The notes below the pieces were generated by a model. The model was given only the letters and a program-made list of their open reading frames with translations. It was not told the origin of the DNA and ran no database searches. Of a stretch of DNA of 64,000 nucleotides, positions 16,531 to 25,472 are shown one piece after another. The position numbers and the translations under genes are program-made. The stretch's first letter is position 1; each line of letters starts with the position of its first letter. The DNA is taken from positions 248,001-312,000 of the forward strand of contig NZ_JAFCWM010000002.1 of NCBI RefSeq assembly GCF_049897565.1. Reading direction: 5' to 3'. This stretch comes from JAFCUW01 sp049897565 (GTDB lineage: Bacteria > Pseudomonadota > Gammaproteobacteria > Burkholderiales > Burkholderiaceae_D).

Positions 16531-18075
16531 ATGAACACAAGAGACAAGACCCCAGACGGCACCGCGCCAGCCCAGGCAACTGCCACGGTCACGAAGAAGC
16601 TGATCCCGTTCGGCGGCTATTACAGCAGCAAGATTCCGGGCCACGATCCGGAACTGACCGAGGTCGGCCCCGGCACGCCAATGGGCGAATACATGCGCCG
16701 CTTCTGGCATCCGGTCTGCATGTCGCTGGAACTGACCGACACGCCGCACTTTCTCAAAATCATGGGCGAAGAACTGGTTGCCTTCCGCGACGGGTCCGGG
16801 CGCATCGGCCTGCTGCACGCGCACTGCGTCCACCGCGGCGCGTCGCTCGAGTACGGCGCGGTGCAGGAGCGCGGCATCAAGTGCTGCTATCACGGCATGG
16901 TGTTCGACATCGACGGCACCTGCCTGCACGTGCCGTTCCCCGTCGGCGAGGAAAAGGAAGCCGAGAAGTATTCGTGCTCGATCAAGCAGGGCGCGTATAA
17001 GGCGTTTGAGCGCAACGGCCTGGTGTTCGCCTACATGGGCCCGCCGGAAGACGAGCCACCGTTCCCTGAGTGGGAAGGCAACTTCACCGTCGCCGAAGGC
17101 GATGAGCTGGTCCCTTACAGCAATTTCCAACATTGCAACTGGCTGCAGGTGCAGGACAACGCCGCCGACAATTTCCACCCGACCGCGCTGCACTCGGCGA
17201 AGAACGTCGTCAACGGCCAGTTCCAGGGCACGACCTTCGACGAAGTTGGCGCCGCGTCGATGGAAGTGGCGCCCGACATGCAGTTCATCCCGATCCACCA
17301 GGGCCGCGGCCTGGCCTGCGCCGGTGCGCGCCGGGTCAACAAGGACCGCCTGTTCGTGCGCGTCCAGCACCAGGTGCTGCCGAACCTGAGCCTGCACGCC
17401 TACACCTCCGAAGACGGCTCGCAAAAGAAGCTGTTCAGCCGCTTCCACATCGTCCGCTGGACGGTGCCGGTCGACGACGTCAACAGCAAGATGCTCGGCT
17501 GGCGCGTGATGGGCCCCGGCATCGACACGCGCGGCATCGGCGACAAGGGCATGGTCGGCTACGAGACCATCGACTTCCTCGAAGGCCAGGTCGCGATGCG
17601 CCGCCCTGAGCGTTTCGGCAAGTACAAGCTGGAAGACCTGCCGCCGATTCCGACCGACCACCGCGCGCGCGCCAACTACAAGGAAGCGCAGTACGCGCCG
17701 GGCGACTACGAGGCGATCATCAGCCAGCGCCCGATCGCCGTGCATGCCCTGGAAAACCCGACCAAGTTCGACGCCGGCGTGTTCTTGTTCCGCAAGATGC
17801 TGCGCGACGCGGTGCGCGGTTCGAACCCGGCCGCCAATCCGGAGCATTTCGCCGCGTGGCTTCGTACCGTCGGCGGCGCACCGAACAGCTACTGCTCGGG
17901 CAACGTGTTCGACATTGCCGAAGGCGCAACGGTGGAGGAGGAAGTCGCCAACCGGCGCCACGTGTCGCGCCAGATCGTAGCGATCCTGACCGAAAGCGAA
18001 TCGCTCAAGGGCGAATCCCGCGCCGAATTCGTGCGCGCAAAGTTCGACGAGCTGGAAAGCTCGGTGCGCAAATAA
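16531..18075 (+). CDS. Rieske aromatic-ring-hydroxylating oxygenase, large subunit (phthalate dioxygenase type)
   Basis: This 514-residue oxygenase component has the GTPMGEYMRRFWHPV start typical of the phthalate 4,5-dioxygenase family. The Rieske [2Fe-2S] ligands are C-x-H in HAHCVHRGAS (about residue 98) and C-x2-H in KCCYHGMVF (about 117). The mononuclear iron site is DNAADNFHPTALH (about 209-221), with both histidines and the bridging aspartate. The length exceeds the usual 430-450 residues through a long C-terminal region. It has a GAGGAG site before the ATG. A PDR-type reductase follows after 27 bases, making a two-component class IA system. The family hydroxylates or demethylates aromatic acids; the actual substrate is unknown. 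Confidence 0.9.
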   Translation: MNTRDKTPDGTAPAQATATVTKKLIPFGGYYSSKIPGHDPELTEVGPGTPMGEYMRRFWHPVCMSLELTDTPHFLKIMGEELVAFRDGSGRIGLLHAHCVHRGASLEYGAVQERGIKCCYHGMVFDIDGTCLHVPFPVGEEKEAEKYSCSIKQGAYKAFERNGLVFAYMGPPEDEPPFPEWEGNFTVAEGDELVPYSNFQHCNWLQVQDNAADNFHPTALHSAKNVVNGQFQGTTFDEVGAASMEVAPDMQFIPIHQGRGLACAGARRVNKDRLFVRVQHQVLPNLSLHAYTSEDGSQKKLFSRFHIVRWTVPVDDVNSKMLGWRVMGPGIDTRGIGDKGMVGYETIDFLEGQVAMRRPERFGKYKLEDLPPIPTDHRARANYKEAQYAPGDYEAIISQRPIAVHALENPTKFDAGVFLFRKMLRDAVRGSNPAANPEHFAAWLRTVGGAPNSYCSGNVFDIAEGATVEEEVANRRHVSRQIVAILTESESLKGESRAEFVRAKFDELESSVRK

Positions 18076-18102
18076 GTCCGGACGCAAAAGGGGGAAGGAG
18101 CC

Positions 18103-19095
18103 ATGGATATGACTGAAGCCACCACCGCCATCGAGCAGGCGCGCTTGTCGCTGCTGGTGCGCCAGATCCGCTTGGAAGCGGCCGGCATCAACTCTTACGA
18201 GCTGGTCGATCCGGACGGCGGCGAATTGCCGCCGTTCACCGCCGGCGCGCACATCGACGTGCACCTGCCGAACGGATTGATCCGCCAGTATTCGCTGAGC
18301 AATTCGCCGGCGGAGCGGCATCGCTACGTGATCGCCGTGCTGCGCGACGAAAAGGGGCGCGGCGGCTCGAAGGCGCTGCACGAGAGCCTGAAGGTGCAGG
18401 ACGTGGTGACCTTCAGCCATCCGCGCAACAATTTCTCGCTAGGCGGGCGGGCGCGCAAGGTGATGCTGCTGGCCGGCGGCATCGGCGTCACGCCACTGAA
18501 GTCGATGGCGCATGCGTTAGAGGAGGCAGGCATCGAATTCGAATTCCACTACTGCGCCCGCAACGCCGGGTGCGTAGCGTTCGGCACGGAACTGGCCGGT
18601 CCTTGGAAGCATGGCACGCCGAACTTCCATTACGATCACGGCAACCCGGCCGATGGCCTCGATATCGCGGGCTTGCTGCGCGAGCATGGCGAAGGCACCC
18701 ACCTGTTCTACTGCGGCCCGGCCGGCTTCATGCAAGCGTGCGCGAACGCCGCGGCGCACTGGCCGGCCGGAAGCGTGCACTTCGAGCATTTCAAGGCGCC
18801 GGAAATCGCCCGTCCGGCCAGCGATGCGGCGCCCTGCAGCTTCGCGGTGAAGATTGCCAGCACCGGCCAGCTGATCGACGTCGCCCCGGGCATCAGCATT
18901 GCCGACGCACTCAACGCGGCCGGCGTGCGCATCGAGACGTCCTGCCAGGCCGGCCTGTGCGGCACCTGCAAGGTGCGCTACCTCGAAGGCGAAGTCGACC
19001 ACCAGGACATGATCCTGGGCGACGGCGAACAACAGCAATGGCTGACGGCATGTGTGTCGCGCGCCAAGGGTCCGCTGCTGGTACTCGACCTGTAA
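18103..19095 (+). CDS. PDR/VanB family oxidoreductase (Rieske oxygenase reductase)
   Basis: This 330-residue flavin and iron-sulfur reductase passes electrons from NAD(P)H to the oxygenase encoded just upstream. The order is flavin domain (IRQYSLSNSPAERHRYVIAV, about residues 64-83), NAD domain (MLLAGGIGVTPLKSMAHAL), and a C-terminal plant-type [2Fe-2S] ferredoxin with C-x4-C-x2-C (SCQAGLCGTCKVRY, about 280-293) and the last cysteine in LTACVSRA. This domain order is that of phthalate dioxygenase reductase and vanillate demethylase reductase. Two ATGs (18103, 18109) are possible; the first has an AAGGAG site. Confidence 0.92.
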   Translation: MDMTEATTAIEQARLSLLVRQIRLEAAGINSYELVDPDGGELPPFTAGAHIDVHLPNGLIRQYSLSNSPAERHRYVIAVLRDEKGRGGSKALHESLKVQDVVTFSHPRNNFSLGGRARKVMLLAGGIGVTPLKSMAHALEEAGIEFEFHYCARNAGCVAFGTELAGPWKHGTPNFHYDHGNPADGLDIAGLLREHGEGTHLFYCGPAGFMQACANAAAHWPAGSVHFEHFKAPEIARPASDAAPCSFAVKIASTGQLIDVAPGISIADALNAAGVRIETSCQAGLCGTCKVRYLEGEVDHQDMILGDGEQQQWLTACVSRAKGPLLVLDL

Positions 19096-19135
19096 TCAAC
19101 CAAGCATCCAGACACAACAACTCAAGGAGAATCTC

Positions 19136-19969
19136 ATGCCGGACACCATCGAACCAGTTCAAGCCAAACCATCCAACATCTCGATCTACCAGCCGAAGCA
19201 GCCCGGCCTGATCTTTCCCGAGATCCCGACCTTCGCCACGCGCGCGGAAGAACGCCAGCACCGCAAGGAGCGCCTGGTCGCCGCTTGCCGCGCCTTCGAC
19301 CTGCAGGGCTTCGACTACGGCTTTGCCGGCCACCTGACGGTACGCGATCCGGAATTCCCGGAGCTGTACTGGACCAATCCGATGTGCGTGCACTTTTCGC
19401 AGGTGAAGATTTCGAACCTGATCTGCGCCGACCACAAGGGCAAGGTCGTCGAAGGCCGCCACGCCATCAACCGCGCCGGCTTCGTGCTGCACGCGGCGGT
19501 GCATGAAGCGCATCCGGACATCATCGCGATGTGCCATGCGCATACCGTGTACGGCACCGCGTTCGCCGCGCTGGGCCGCCCGCTCGATCCGATTTCGCAG
19601 GATGCGGCTGCGTTCTTCGAGGACCACGTCGTCATCCAGGATGAAGCCGGCCAGGTCGCCGTCGAAGAACAGGCCGGACTGGCGGTATGCGACTGGTTCA
19701 AGGACGTCAAGGCGGCGATCCACCAGAACCACGGCCTGCTCACCGCCAGCCGCCACAGCATCGAAGCGGCGGCGTTCTGGTTCATCGCCCTCGAGCGCTG
19801 CTGCAAGCAGCAGATGCTGGTCGAGGCAAGCGGCCGCGAGCCGGTGATGGTGTCGCCGGAGCGCGCGCGCTACAGCCGCGAGCACGTCGGCAGCGAATAC
19901 ATCGGCTGGCTGCATTTCCAGACCATTTATGACCAGCTCGTCAACACCCAGCCGGACATGTTCGACTGA
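19136..19969 (+). CDS. Class II aldolase/adducin family protein
   Basis: This 277-residue protein has the adducin-type fold with the metal-binding H-x-H in MCHAHTVYGTAFAALGRPLD (about residue 133) and a later His in HQNHGLLTAS (about 200). Members are zinc or manganese enzymes that split or decarboxylate hydroxy acids through an enediolate. Some act as decarboxylases for dihydroxylated aromatic acids next to phthalate-type dioxygenases, which suits this context. The open frame begins upstream inside the reductase gene; the ATG at 19136 with AAGGAGA in front is the proper start. Activity on the product of the oxygenase is an inference. Confidence 0.87.
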   Translation: MPDTIEPVQAKPSNISIYQPKQPGLIFPEIPTFATRAEERQHRKERLVAACRAFDLQGFDYGFAGHLTVRDPEFPELYWTNPMCVHFSQVKISNLICADHKGKVVEGRHAINRAGFVLHAAVHEAHPDIIAMCHAHTVYGTAFAALGRPLDPISQDAAAFFEDHVVIQDEAGQVAVEEQAGLAVCDWFKDVKAAIHQNHGLLTASRHSIEAAAFWFIALERCCKQQMLVEASGREPVMVSPERARYSREHVGSEYIGWLHFQTIYDQLVNTQPDMFD

Positions 19970-20035
19970 ACAGTAAAAATCCGTACCATCACCAGATCAC
20001 AGAATCTACGAATTAAAACGACAGGAGACAAGAAC

Positions 20036-21046
20036 ATGGAAATCACACGCCGCAAGTTCATCCAGACAACCGCCGCGCTTGGCGCGATCGGCTTCGCCGG
20101 CGCGCCGGCCATTGCACAAGGCGGCACCTTCAATTACAAGGTCGGCACCAACGTCCAGGCCTCGCACTCGATCTATATCCGCCTGACCGAGGCGAGCGAA
20201 GCGATCAAGAAAGAAACCGGCGGCAAGGTCAACATCCGCATTTTCCCGAACAGCCAGCTCGGCTCGGACACCGACATGGTCAGCCAGGTCCGCTCCGGCG
20301 CGCTCGACATGCTGACCACACCGGGCGTGGTGCTGGCCAACCTGGTGCCGATGGCGTCGCTCAACAGCGTCGGCTTCATCTTCCCTGACTACCCGTCGGT
20401 GTGGAAAGCGATGGACGGCAATTTCGGCAACTACATGCGCAGCCACATCGCCAAGACCGGGCTGGTGGTCACCGACAAGATCTTCGATAACGGCTTTCGC
20501 CACATTACCGCGCAAAAGCCGGTCAATTCCCCGGCCGACCTGGCCGGCATGAAGATCCGCGTACCAGTCAGCCCTCTGCTGCTGTCGCTGTTCAAGTCGC
20601 TCGGCGCCTCACCGACGCCGATCAATTTCAACGAGCTCTACAGCGCGCTGCAAACCAAGGTGGTGGAAGGCCAGGAAAATCCGCTGACGCTGATCGCCAA
20701 CTCCAAGCTGTACGAAGTGCAGCAAAACTGCGCCATGACCGGGCACACCTGGGACGGCTACTGGATGGTCGCCAACAAGCGTTCGATGGATGCGCTGCCG
20801 GCGCCGATGCGCGCGATCGTCAACAAGCACATGAACGCGGCCGCGATGGTGCAGCGCGCCGACAGCGAAAAGCTGGCCGTGTCGCTGCAGGCCGATCTCG
20901 GCGCCAAGGGCATGGTGTTCAACCGTCCCGATCCGGCGCCGTTCCGCAAGGCGCTGCAGCAGGCCAGGTTCTACGACGAATGGAAAGCAAAGTTCGGCAA
21001 CGAAGCGTGGGCGCAACTGGAAGCGGCCGTCGGCAAGCTGGTCTGA
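20036..21046 (+). CDS. TRAP transporter substrate-binding protein (DctP family)
   Basis: This 336-residue periplasmic protein has a twin-arginine-like signal (TRRKFIQTTAALGAIGFAGA) ending near AIAQGG. The body shows TRAP-binding features: FPNSQLGSDTDMVSQVRSGA (about residues 75-94), GMKIRVPVSPL with the conserved Arg that holds the substrate carboxylate, and NELYSALQTKVVEGQENPLT. It would bind an organic acid for sodium-driven import by the fused permease downstream. It lies between the catabolic enzymes and the permease gene in one transcription direction. Confidence 0.92.
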   Translation: MEITRRKFIQTTAALGAIGFAGAPAIAQGGTFNYKVGTNVQASHSIYIRLTEASEAIKKETGGKVNIRIFPNSQLGSDTDMVSQVRSGALDMLTTPGVVLANLVPMASLNSVGFIFPDYPSVWKAMDGNFGNYMRSHIAKTGLVVTDKIFDNGFRHITAQKPVNSPADLAGMKIRVPVSPLLLSLFKSLGASPTPINFNELYSALQTKVVEGQENPLTLIANSKLYEVQQNCAMTGHTWDGYWMVANKRSMDALPAPMRAIVNKHMNAAAMVQRADSEKLAVSLQADLGAKGMVFNRPDPAPFRKALQQARFYDEWKAKFGNEAWAQLEAAVGKLV

Positions 21047-21063
21047 TCTGTATCCGCGGCGCG

Positions 21064-21097
21064 AGCGACCATGGCGGCCCGGCGTTGCCGGGTCGCT
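21064..21097 (+). other. Intra-operon hairpin after the TRAP binding-protein gene
   Basis: Overlapping inverted repeats occur in the 82-base gap: AGCGACC (21064-21070) with GGTCGCT (21091-21097), and an inner CCCGGC-GTT-GCCGGG at 21078-21092. No T-run follows. Like the hairpin after the ABC binding-protein gene at 12166, it could stabilise the binding-protein transcript relative to the permease. Confidence 0.45.
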
Positions 21098-21128
21098 TGC
21101 CTTGCATGGCCAAAAGAAATGAGGCTCT

Positions 21129-23021
21129 ATGAACATCCTGGAAAATAATCAACACATGGCCCGGCTCGACATTCCGTCGGGCATCGGCATCACCTTCGTC
21201 AGTCGCTTCGATTCCTGGCTCGGCACCATCGTCGAAGCGAGCGCGGCCCTGCTGGTACTGGTCGAGATCGTCGTGCTGTTTGCCGGCATCGTTGCGCGCT
21301 ACGTACTACATACGCCGCTGACGTGGTCGGACGAACTGGCATCCGTGCTGTTTTTGTGGCTCGCCATGCTGGGATCGGTAGTTGCCCTCCGCCGCGGCGA
21401 ACACATGCGCATGACCACGTTCGTCAACGGCGCATCGCCCGACCGGCGCGCCTTCCTCGAAGCATTCGCGATGGGCGTGACGACGGTGTTCCTGGTCATG
21501 ATCGTCCTTCCGTCGTACGAATTCCTGATCGACGAGCAAGCCATGAATATGCCCGGCATGGGTATCTCCGCGGCGTGGCGCGCGGCGGCGATGCCGGTCG
21601 GCGCGGTGCTGATGGTGATGACGGCGGCGTTGCGGCTGTTCCTGGTGGCGCGTTTCACGGCCGCCGCACGCGCCGTGCTGGCCATCGCCGCGGTCGCCGT
21701 CGTGCTGCTGTTTGCCCGGCCGATGCTGATGGAACTGGGCAACACCAACCTCGTGATCTTCTTCGTCGGCATGATCTCGGTCTGCGTCTTCCTTGGCGTG
21801 CCGATCGCGTTCGCGTTCGGCGTTGCGACCTTCAGTTACCTCGCCTGCACCACCACGATGCCGCTGATCGTGCTGGTCGGCCGCATGAGCGAAGGGATGT
21901 CGCACCTTGTGCTGCTGTCGGTGCCGATGTTCGTGTTCCTCGGATTGCTGATCGAGGTCACCGGCATGGCGCGCCGTCTGATCGGCTTCCTCGCTTCGCT
22001 GCTGGGGCATGTCCGCGGTGGCCTGTCGTACGTGCTGATCGGCGCCATGTACCTCATTTCCGGCATCTCCGGTTCGAAGGCGGCCGACATGGCCGCGATC
22101 GCGCCGGCACTGTTCCCTGAAATGAAAAAGCGCGGCTGCAAGGAAGGCGAACTGGTGGCACTGCTGTCGGCCACCGGCGCGCAGACGGAAACCATCCCGC
22201 CCAGCCTGGTGCTCATTACGGTCGGCTCGGTCACGGGCGTATCGATTTCGGCGCTGTTTACCGGCGGTATCTTGCCGGCGCTGGTGGTCGGTGCGATGTT
22301 GTGCGTGGTGGTCTGGTTCCGCAGCCGTGGCGAAGACCTGTCGGCGATGCCGAAGCTGTCGCGCCGAGTCATCGGCAGTACCTTGCTCGCGGCCTTGCCG
22401 GCGCTGGCGCTGCCGTTCGTGATCCGCGCCGCCGTCGTCGAAGGCGTTGCCACCGCCACCGAAGTGTCGACCATCGGCATCGTCTACTCGGTCATCGTGG
22501 GGCTGCTGATCTACCGCGAGTTCGACTGGAAGCGCCTGAAGCCGATGCTGATCGAAACCGCATCGTTGTCCGGTGCAATCCTGCTGATCATCGGGGCGGC
22601 GACGGCGATGGCATGGGCCTTGACACAGTCGGGCTTCTCGAACTCGCTGGCCGAAGTGGTCACGGGACTTCCGGGCGGGCGCCTGACCTTCATCGTGGTG
22701 TCGATCATCGGCTTCATCATCCTCGGCAGCGTGCTTGAAGGCATCCCGGCGATCGTGTTGTTCGGACCGTTGCTGTTCCCGATCGCCGAAACGGTCGGCG
22801 TCCACGACGTCCACTACGCGATGATCGTGATCCTGTCGATGGGCATCGGGTTGTTCGCCCCGCCGTTCGGCGTCGGCTATTACACAGCATGCGCCGTGAG
22901 CAAGGTAGATTCGAGCGAAGGACTGCGTCCTTTGATCCCCTACATGATCACACTGCTGCTGGGCGTAATCATCATCGCCGCGGTCCCGTGGATCTCGACG
23001 GGCTTCCTGCCAGTGCGTTGA
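21129..23021 (+). CDS. TRAP transporter permease, fused small and large membrane subunits
   Basis: This 630-residue membrane protein combines the DctQ-type four-helix domain (about residues 1-175, with LTWSDELASVLFLWLAMLGS) and the DctM-type large domain (about 195-630, with SVPMFVFLGLLIEVTGMARR, YLISGISGSKAADMAAIAP, IPPSLVLITVGSVTGVS and GLFAPPFGVGYYTACAV). TRAP systems import organic acids using the sodium gradient and a periplasmic binding protein, here encoded directly upstream. Fusion of the two subunits is known in the family. It ends the catabolic island; a 30-base palindrome follows nine bases after its stop. Confidence 0.93.
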   Translation: MNILENNQHMARLDIPSGIGITFVSRFDSWLGTIVEASAALLVLVEIVVLFAGIVARYVLHTPLTWSDELASVLFLWLAMLGSVVALRRGEHMRMTTFVNGASPDRRAFLEAFAMGVTTVFLVMIVLPSYEFLIDEQAMNMPGMGISAAWRAAAMPVGAVLMVMTAALRLFLVARFTAAARAVLAIAAVAVVLLFARPMLMELGNTNLVIFFVGMISVCVFLGVPIAFAFGVATFSYLACTTTMPLIVLVGRMSEGMSHLVLLSVPMFVFLGLLIEVTGMARRLIGFLASLLGHVRGGLSYVLIGAMYLISGISGSKAADMAAIAPALFPEMKKRGCKEGELVALLSATGAQTETIPPSLVLITVGSVTGVSISALFTGGILPALVVGAMLCVVVWFRSRGEDLSAMPKLSRRVIGSTLLAALPALALPFVIRAAVVEGVATATEVSTIGIVYSVIVGLLIYREFDWKRLKPMLIETASLSGAILLIIGAATAMAWALTQSGFSNSLAEVVTGLPGGRLTFIVVSIIGFIILGSVLEGIPAIVLFGPLLFPIAETVGVHDVHYAMIVILSMGIGLFAPPFGVGYYTACAVSKVDSSEGLRPLIPYMITLLLGVIIIAAVPWISTGFLPVR

Positions 23022-23029
23022 TGTAAAAA

Positions 23030-23059
23030 ACCGGGGTCAGACCTAGGTCTGACCCCGGT
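23030..23059. repeat. Perfect 30-base palindrome of the GGGGTCAGACC family
   Basis: The left arm ACCGGGGTCAGACCT is followed at once by its exact reverse complement. It lies between two convergent genes and could act as a bidirectional transcription terminator. A nearly identical copy occurs between parA and parB at 47556, so it belongs to a dispersed REP-like family. Confidence 0.85.
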
Positions 23060-23081
23060 GTCACGGTCTTAAGGCCAACAC

Positions 23082-24035
23082 TTACAGCGAAAGGCGGGCC
23101 CTGGCGGCGTCATATTCTTCCTTCAGGCGCGCCACCATTTCGGCGACCGTCGGCACGTCGTCCATCAGGCCGACGCCCTGCCCCGCGCCCCAGATGTCGC
23201 GCCAGGCCTTGGCGCTGCCGGAGCCGAAACTCATCTTGCTCTTGTCCGATTCGGGCAAGGCGTCCGGATCGAGGCCGGCGTTGACGATCGACTTCTTCAG
23301 GTAGTTGCCGTGCACGCCGGTGAACAGGTTGGTGTAGACGACGTCGGCCGCGGCCGATTCGACGATCGCATCGCGGTACGCGTCGCTGACGTTCGATTCC
23401 TTGGTGGCCAGCCAGCGCGAGCCGATGTAGGCAAAGTCGGCGCCCATCGCCTGCGCCGCCAGAATCGCGTCGCCGGTGGCGATCGAGCCTGACAGCGCCA
23501 GCGGGCCACTGAAGAACTTGCGCACTTCGCCCACCAGCGCGAACGGCGACAGCGCGCCGGCATGGCCGCCCGCACCGGCGGCCACCAGGATCAGCCCGTC
23601 GACGCCGGCCTCCAGCGCTTTCCTGGCATGGCGGATCGAGATCACGTCGTGCAGCACGATGCCGCCGTAGCTGTGGATCGCGTCGAGCATCTCCTTCGGC
23701 GGCGCGCGCAGCGACGAGATGATGATCGGCACCTGGTGGCGCACGCACACCTCCACGTCGTGCGCGAGCCGGTCGTTCGACTGGTGGACGATCTGGTTCA
23801 CGGCGATCGGGCCGACCCTGGCGAGCGGATTGGCTTGCCGGTACGCGTCCAGCTCGGCCTTGAGGTCGGTCAGCCAGGTGTCGAGCAGTTCGGCCGGCCG
23901 GGCGTTCAGCGACGGGAAGGAACCGACGATGCCAGCCTTGCACTGGGCCGCGACGAGCGCAGGTCCGCTGGCGATGAACATCGGCGAACCAATGACAGGA
24001 AGGGACAGGTTTTGCAATGCGACGGGCAGCGCCAT
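23082..24035 (-). CDS. Nitronate monooxygenase family protein
   Basis: This 317-residue FMN enzyme of the 2-nitropropane dioxygenase family oxidises alkyl nitronates or removes propionate-3-nitronate. Family features are LPVIGSPMFIASGPALVAAQ at the start, GLILVAAGAGGHAGALSPFA (about residues 155-174) and LSGSIATGDAILAAQAMGADF in the flavin-phosphate region. The start at 24035 (MALPVALQNLSLPV) fits the family; an in-frame ATG at 24074 is also possible, and neither has a strong ribosome site. It converges on the TRAP operon and lies 76 bases downstream of a metallo-hydrolase gene. Confidence 0.88.
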   Translation of the reverse strand: MALPVALQNLSLPVIGSPMFIASGPALVAAQCKAGIVGSFPSLNARPAELLDTWLTDLKAELDAYRQANPLARVGPIAVNQIVHQSNDRLAHDVEVCVRHQVPIIISSLRAPPKEMLDAIHSYGGIVLHDVISIRHARKALEAGVDGLILVAAGAGGHAGALSPFALVGEVRKFFSGPLALSGSIATGDAILAAQAMGADFAYIGSRWLATKESNVSDAYRDAIVESAAADVVYTNLFTGVHGNYLKKSIVNAGLDPDALPESDKSKMSFGSGSAKAWRDIWGAGQGVGLMDDVPTVAEMVARLKEEYDAARARLSL

Positions 24036-24111
24036 GACGGACTTTCGAACGGAAGGATTGATCGGAACGGCCATGCCATTATGACGCAAAAAAGAACGAT
24101 CGTGCTGGAGT

Positions 24112-25032
24112 CTAGTCGCGATTGACCAGCATTGCGCCGTCGATGCGCGCGGCGCCGGCGCGCACCAGCGCGGCGATCGCCCAGTCGGCCAGCTCGGACG
24201 GCTCCTTGTGCAGGAAGCGGCGGCGCGCGCCGGCCAGGATCGGGATCGCGCTGAACATCGCCGGCACATCGGCGATGGCGATCTGCTGGCGCTCGAGCAG
24301 CAGGAACTTGAGCATCACCTTGACCGCGTTTTCGGCGTTGCGCTTCGGGTCCGCTTCGAGGAAGTCGAGGCGCGTGCCGGCACGCGCCAGCGCCGCCTTC
24401 GCATCGGTGAACGGCGCGCCGTGGCCGGGAATGACCAGGCGCAGATCGAGGCCGGCGATCAGCTCGAGCGTGGCGCGCGCTTCGGCAAAGCCCGATTCGC
24501 CATCGAGCTCGGGGAAGATGACGCCGAAGCCGTTCTCCCACAGCGCGTCGGCGGAGATCAGGATGCCTTCGGCGGCGCAGTAGAAAATCAAGGAGCGCGG
24601 ATCGTGGCCCGGCGCGGCCAGCGCGTGCCAGCGCAGGCCGCCGAGCAGCAGCTCGTCGCCCGGCGCCACGGTGGCGTCGAACGAAAAGCGCGCGCACTGC
24701 TGGCCGGTGGCCTTGTAGCTGAGGGCATCTTCATCCCAGGCGCGCACCGAGTCTGCTTCGGCGACCGGAATCGCGGTGGCGCAGCCGTAGTGCGCCTGCA
24801 GCGCCGCGTTGCCACCGCAGTGGTCGGAGTGCAGGTGGGTGTTGATGACGCGGTCGAGCCGGCGCTCGCCGAGCGCGTGGCGCACCAGCGCCAGCGTTTG
24901 CGGCGCGTGCGTCACGTAGCCGGTGTCTACCAGCGCGGTGTCGTCGCGGCCAGTGAACAGGATGTTATTGGCCGACAGCCAGCCGCGCTCGAAGACGCGC
25001 ATCGACGCCGGCAAGGTGAACGCGGCGCTCAT
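24112..25032 (-). CDS. MBL-fold metallo-hydrolase
   Basis: This 306-residue protein has the metallo-beta-lactamase zinc motif in NTHLHSDHCGGN (about residues 62-73), a second His in APGHDPRSL, and a third in IPGHGAPFTD. The C-terminal third resembles the helical domain of LACTB2- or glyoxalase II-like hydrolases. The substrate is probably a thioester or another ester and cannot be specified. Its start overlaps the stop of the small membrane-protein gene by four bases, so the two are co-translated. Confidence 0.88.
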   Translation of the reverse strand: MSAAFTLPASMRVFERGWLSANNILFTGRDDTALVDTGYVTHAPQTLALVRHALGERRLDRVINTHLHSDHCGGNAALQAHYGCATAIPVAEADSVRAWDEDALSYKATGQQCARFSFDATVAPGDELLLGGLRWHALAAPGHDPRSLIFYCAAEGILISADALWENGFGVIFPELDGESGFAEARATLELIAGLDLRLVIPGHGAPFTDAKAALARAGTRLDFLEADPKRNAENAVKVMLKFLLLERQQIAIADVPAMFSAIPILAGARRRFLHKEPSELADWAIAALVRAGAARIDGAMLVNRD

Positions 25033-25472
25033 TTCTTCATCTGGAAGGCCAGCGATATCTTGGCGAACTCGATCAGCAGCTCGCGTGAGCCGCCGTTAAA
25101 GGTGGTGAATGAGGTGCCGGTGCGAACCACCATCCGCGGCGGGAACAGCCAGCTCAGATACGGGATGCCGATCATCTTGGCGCCGCGCACGTCGCGCCAC
25201 TCCACCCGCTTGTCGACCACGAAGCTCTGGCGGATGCCGGCGGCATCGATGGTCGTCACTGAACGCAGGAACCAGTAATAACTGACCATCAGCAGCGCCG
25301 CGGCGCACACCAGCATCGCCTTGACGCCGAAGCCGTACGACAGCACCGGGTAGCGCAGCGTGACGCTGACGCCGTAAGCGAGCAAGGCGACCGTCAGCAA
25401 ACTGGCGAAGGTCTTGAAGCCGGCGCCGTAGGCCGGCCCGATGATGGCGCCGGCAGGTTCGTAAAACTGCAT
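25029..25472 (-). CDS. Small membrane protein of unknown function
   Basis: This 147-residue protein has two hydrophobic segments (about residues 18-38 and 48-68) and then a beta-rich soluble part (TTIDAAGIRQSFVVDKRVEW, FPPRMVVRTGTSFTTFNGG) resembling a bacterial PH-like domain. I do not know a specific function. It begins two bases before the stop of the DUF1289 gene is cleared and ends overlapping the MBL-fold hydrolase start, so it is the middle gene of a three-gene unit. Confidence 0.7.
   Translation of the reverse strand: MQFYEPAGAIIGPAYGAGFKTFASLLTVALLAYGVSVTLRYPVLSYGFGVKAMLVCAAALLMVSYYWFLRSVTTIDAAGIRQSFVVDKRVEWRDVRGAKMIGIPYLSWLFPPRMVVRTGTSFTTFNGGSRELLIEFAKISLAFQMKK

Noticed and set aside
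21306..22814. Long open frame (502 codons) antisense to the TRAP permease
   Set aside because: Its translation is almost only His, Arg, Asp, Gln and Gly, as expected for the shadow of a GC-rich membrane-protein gene; it has no motif or ribosome site.
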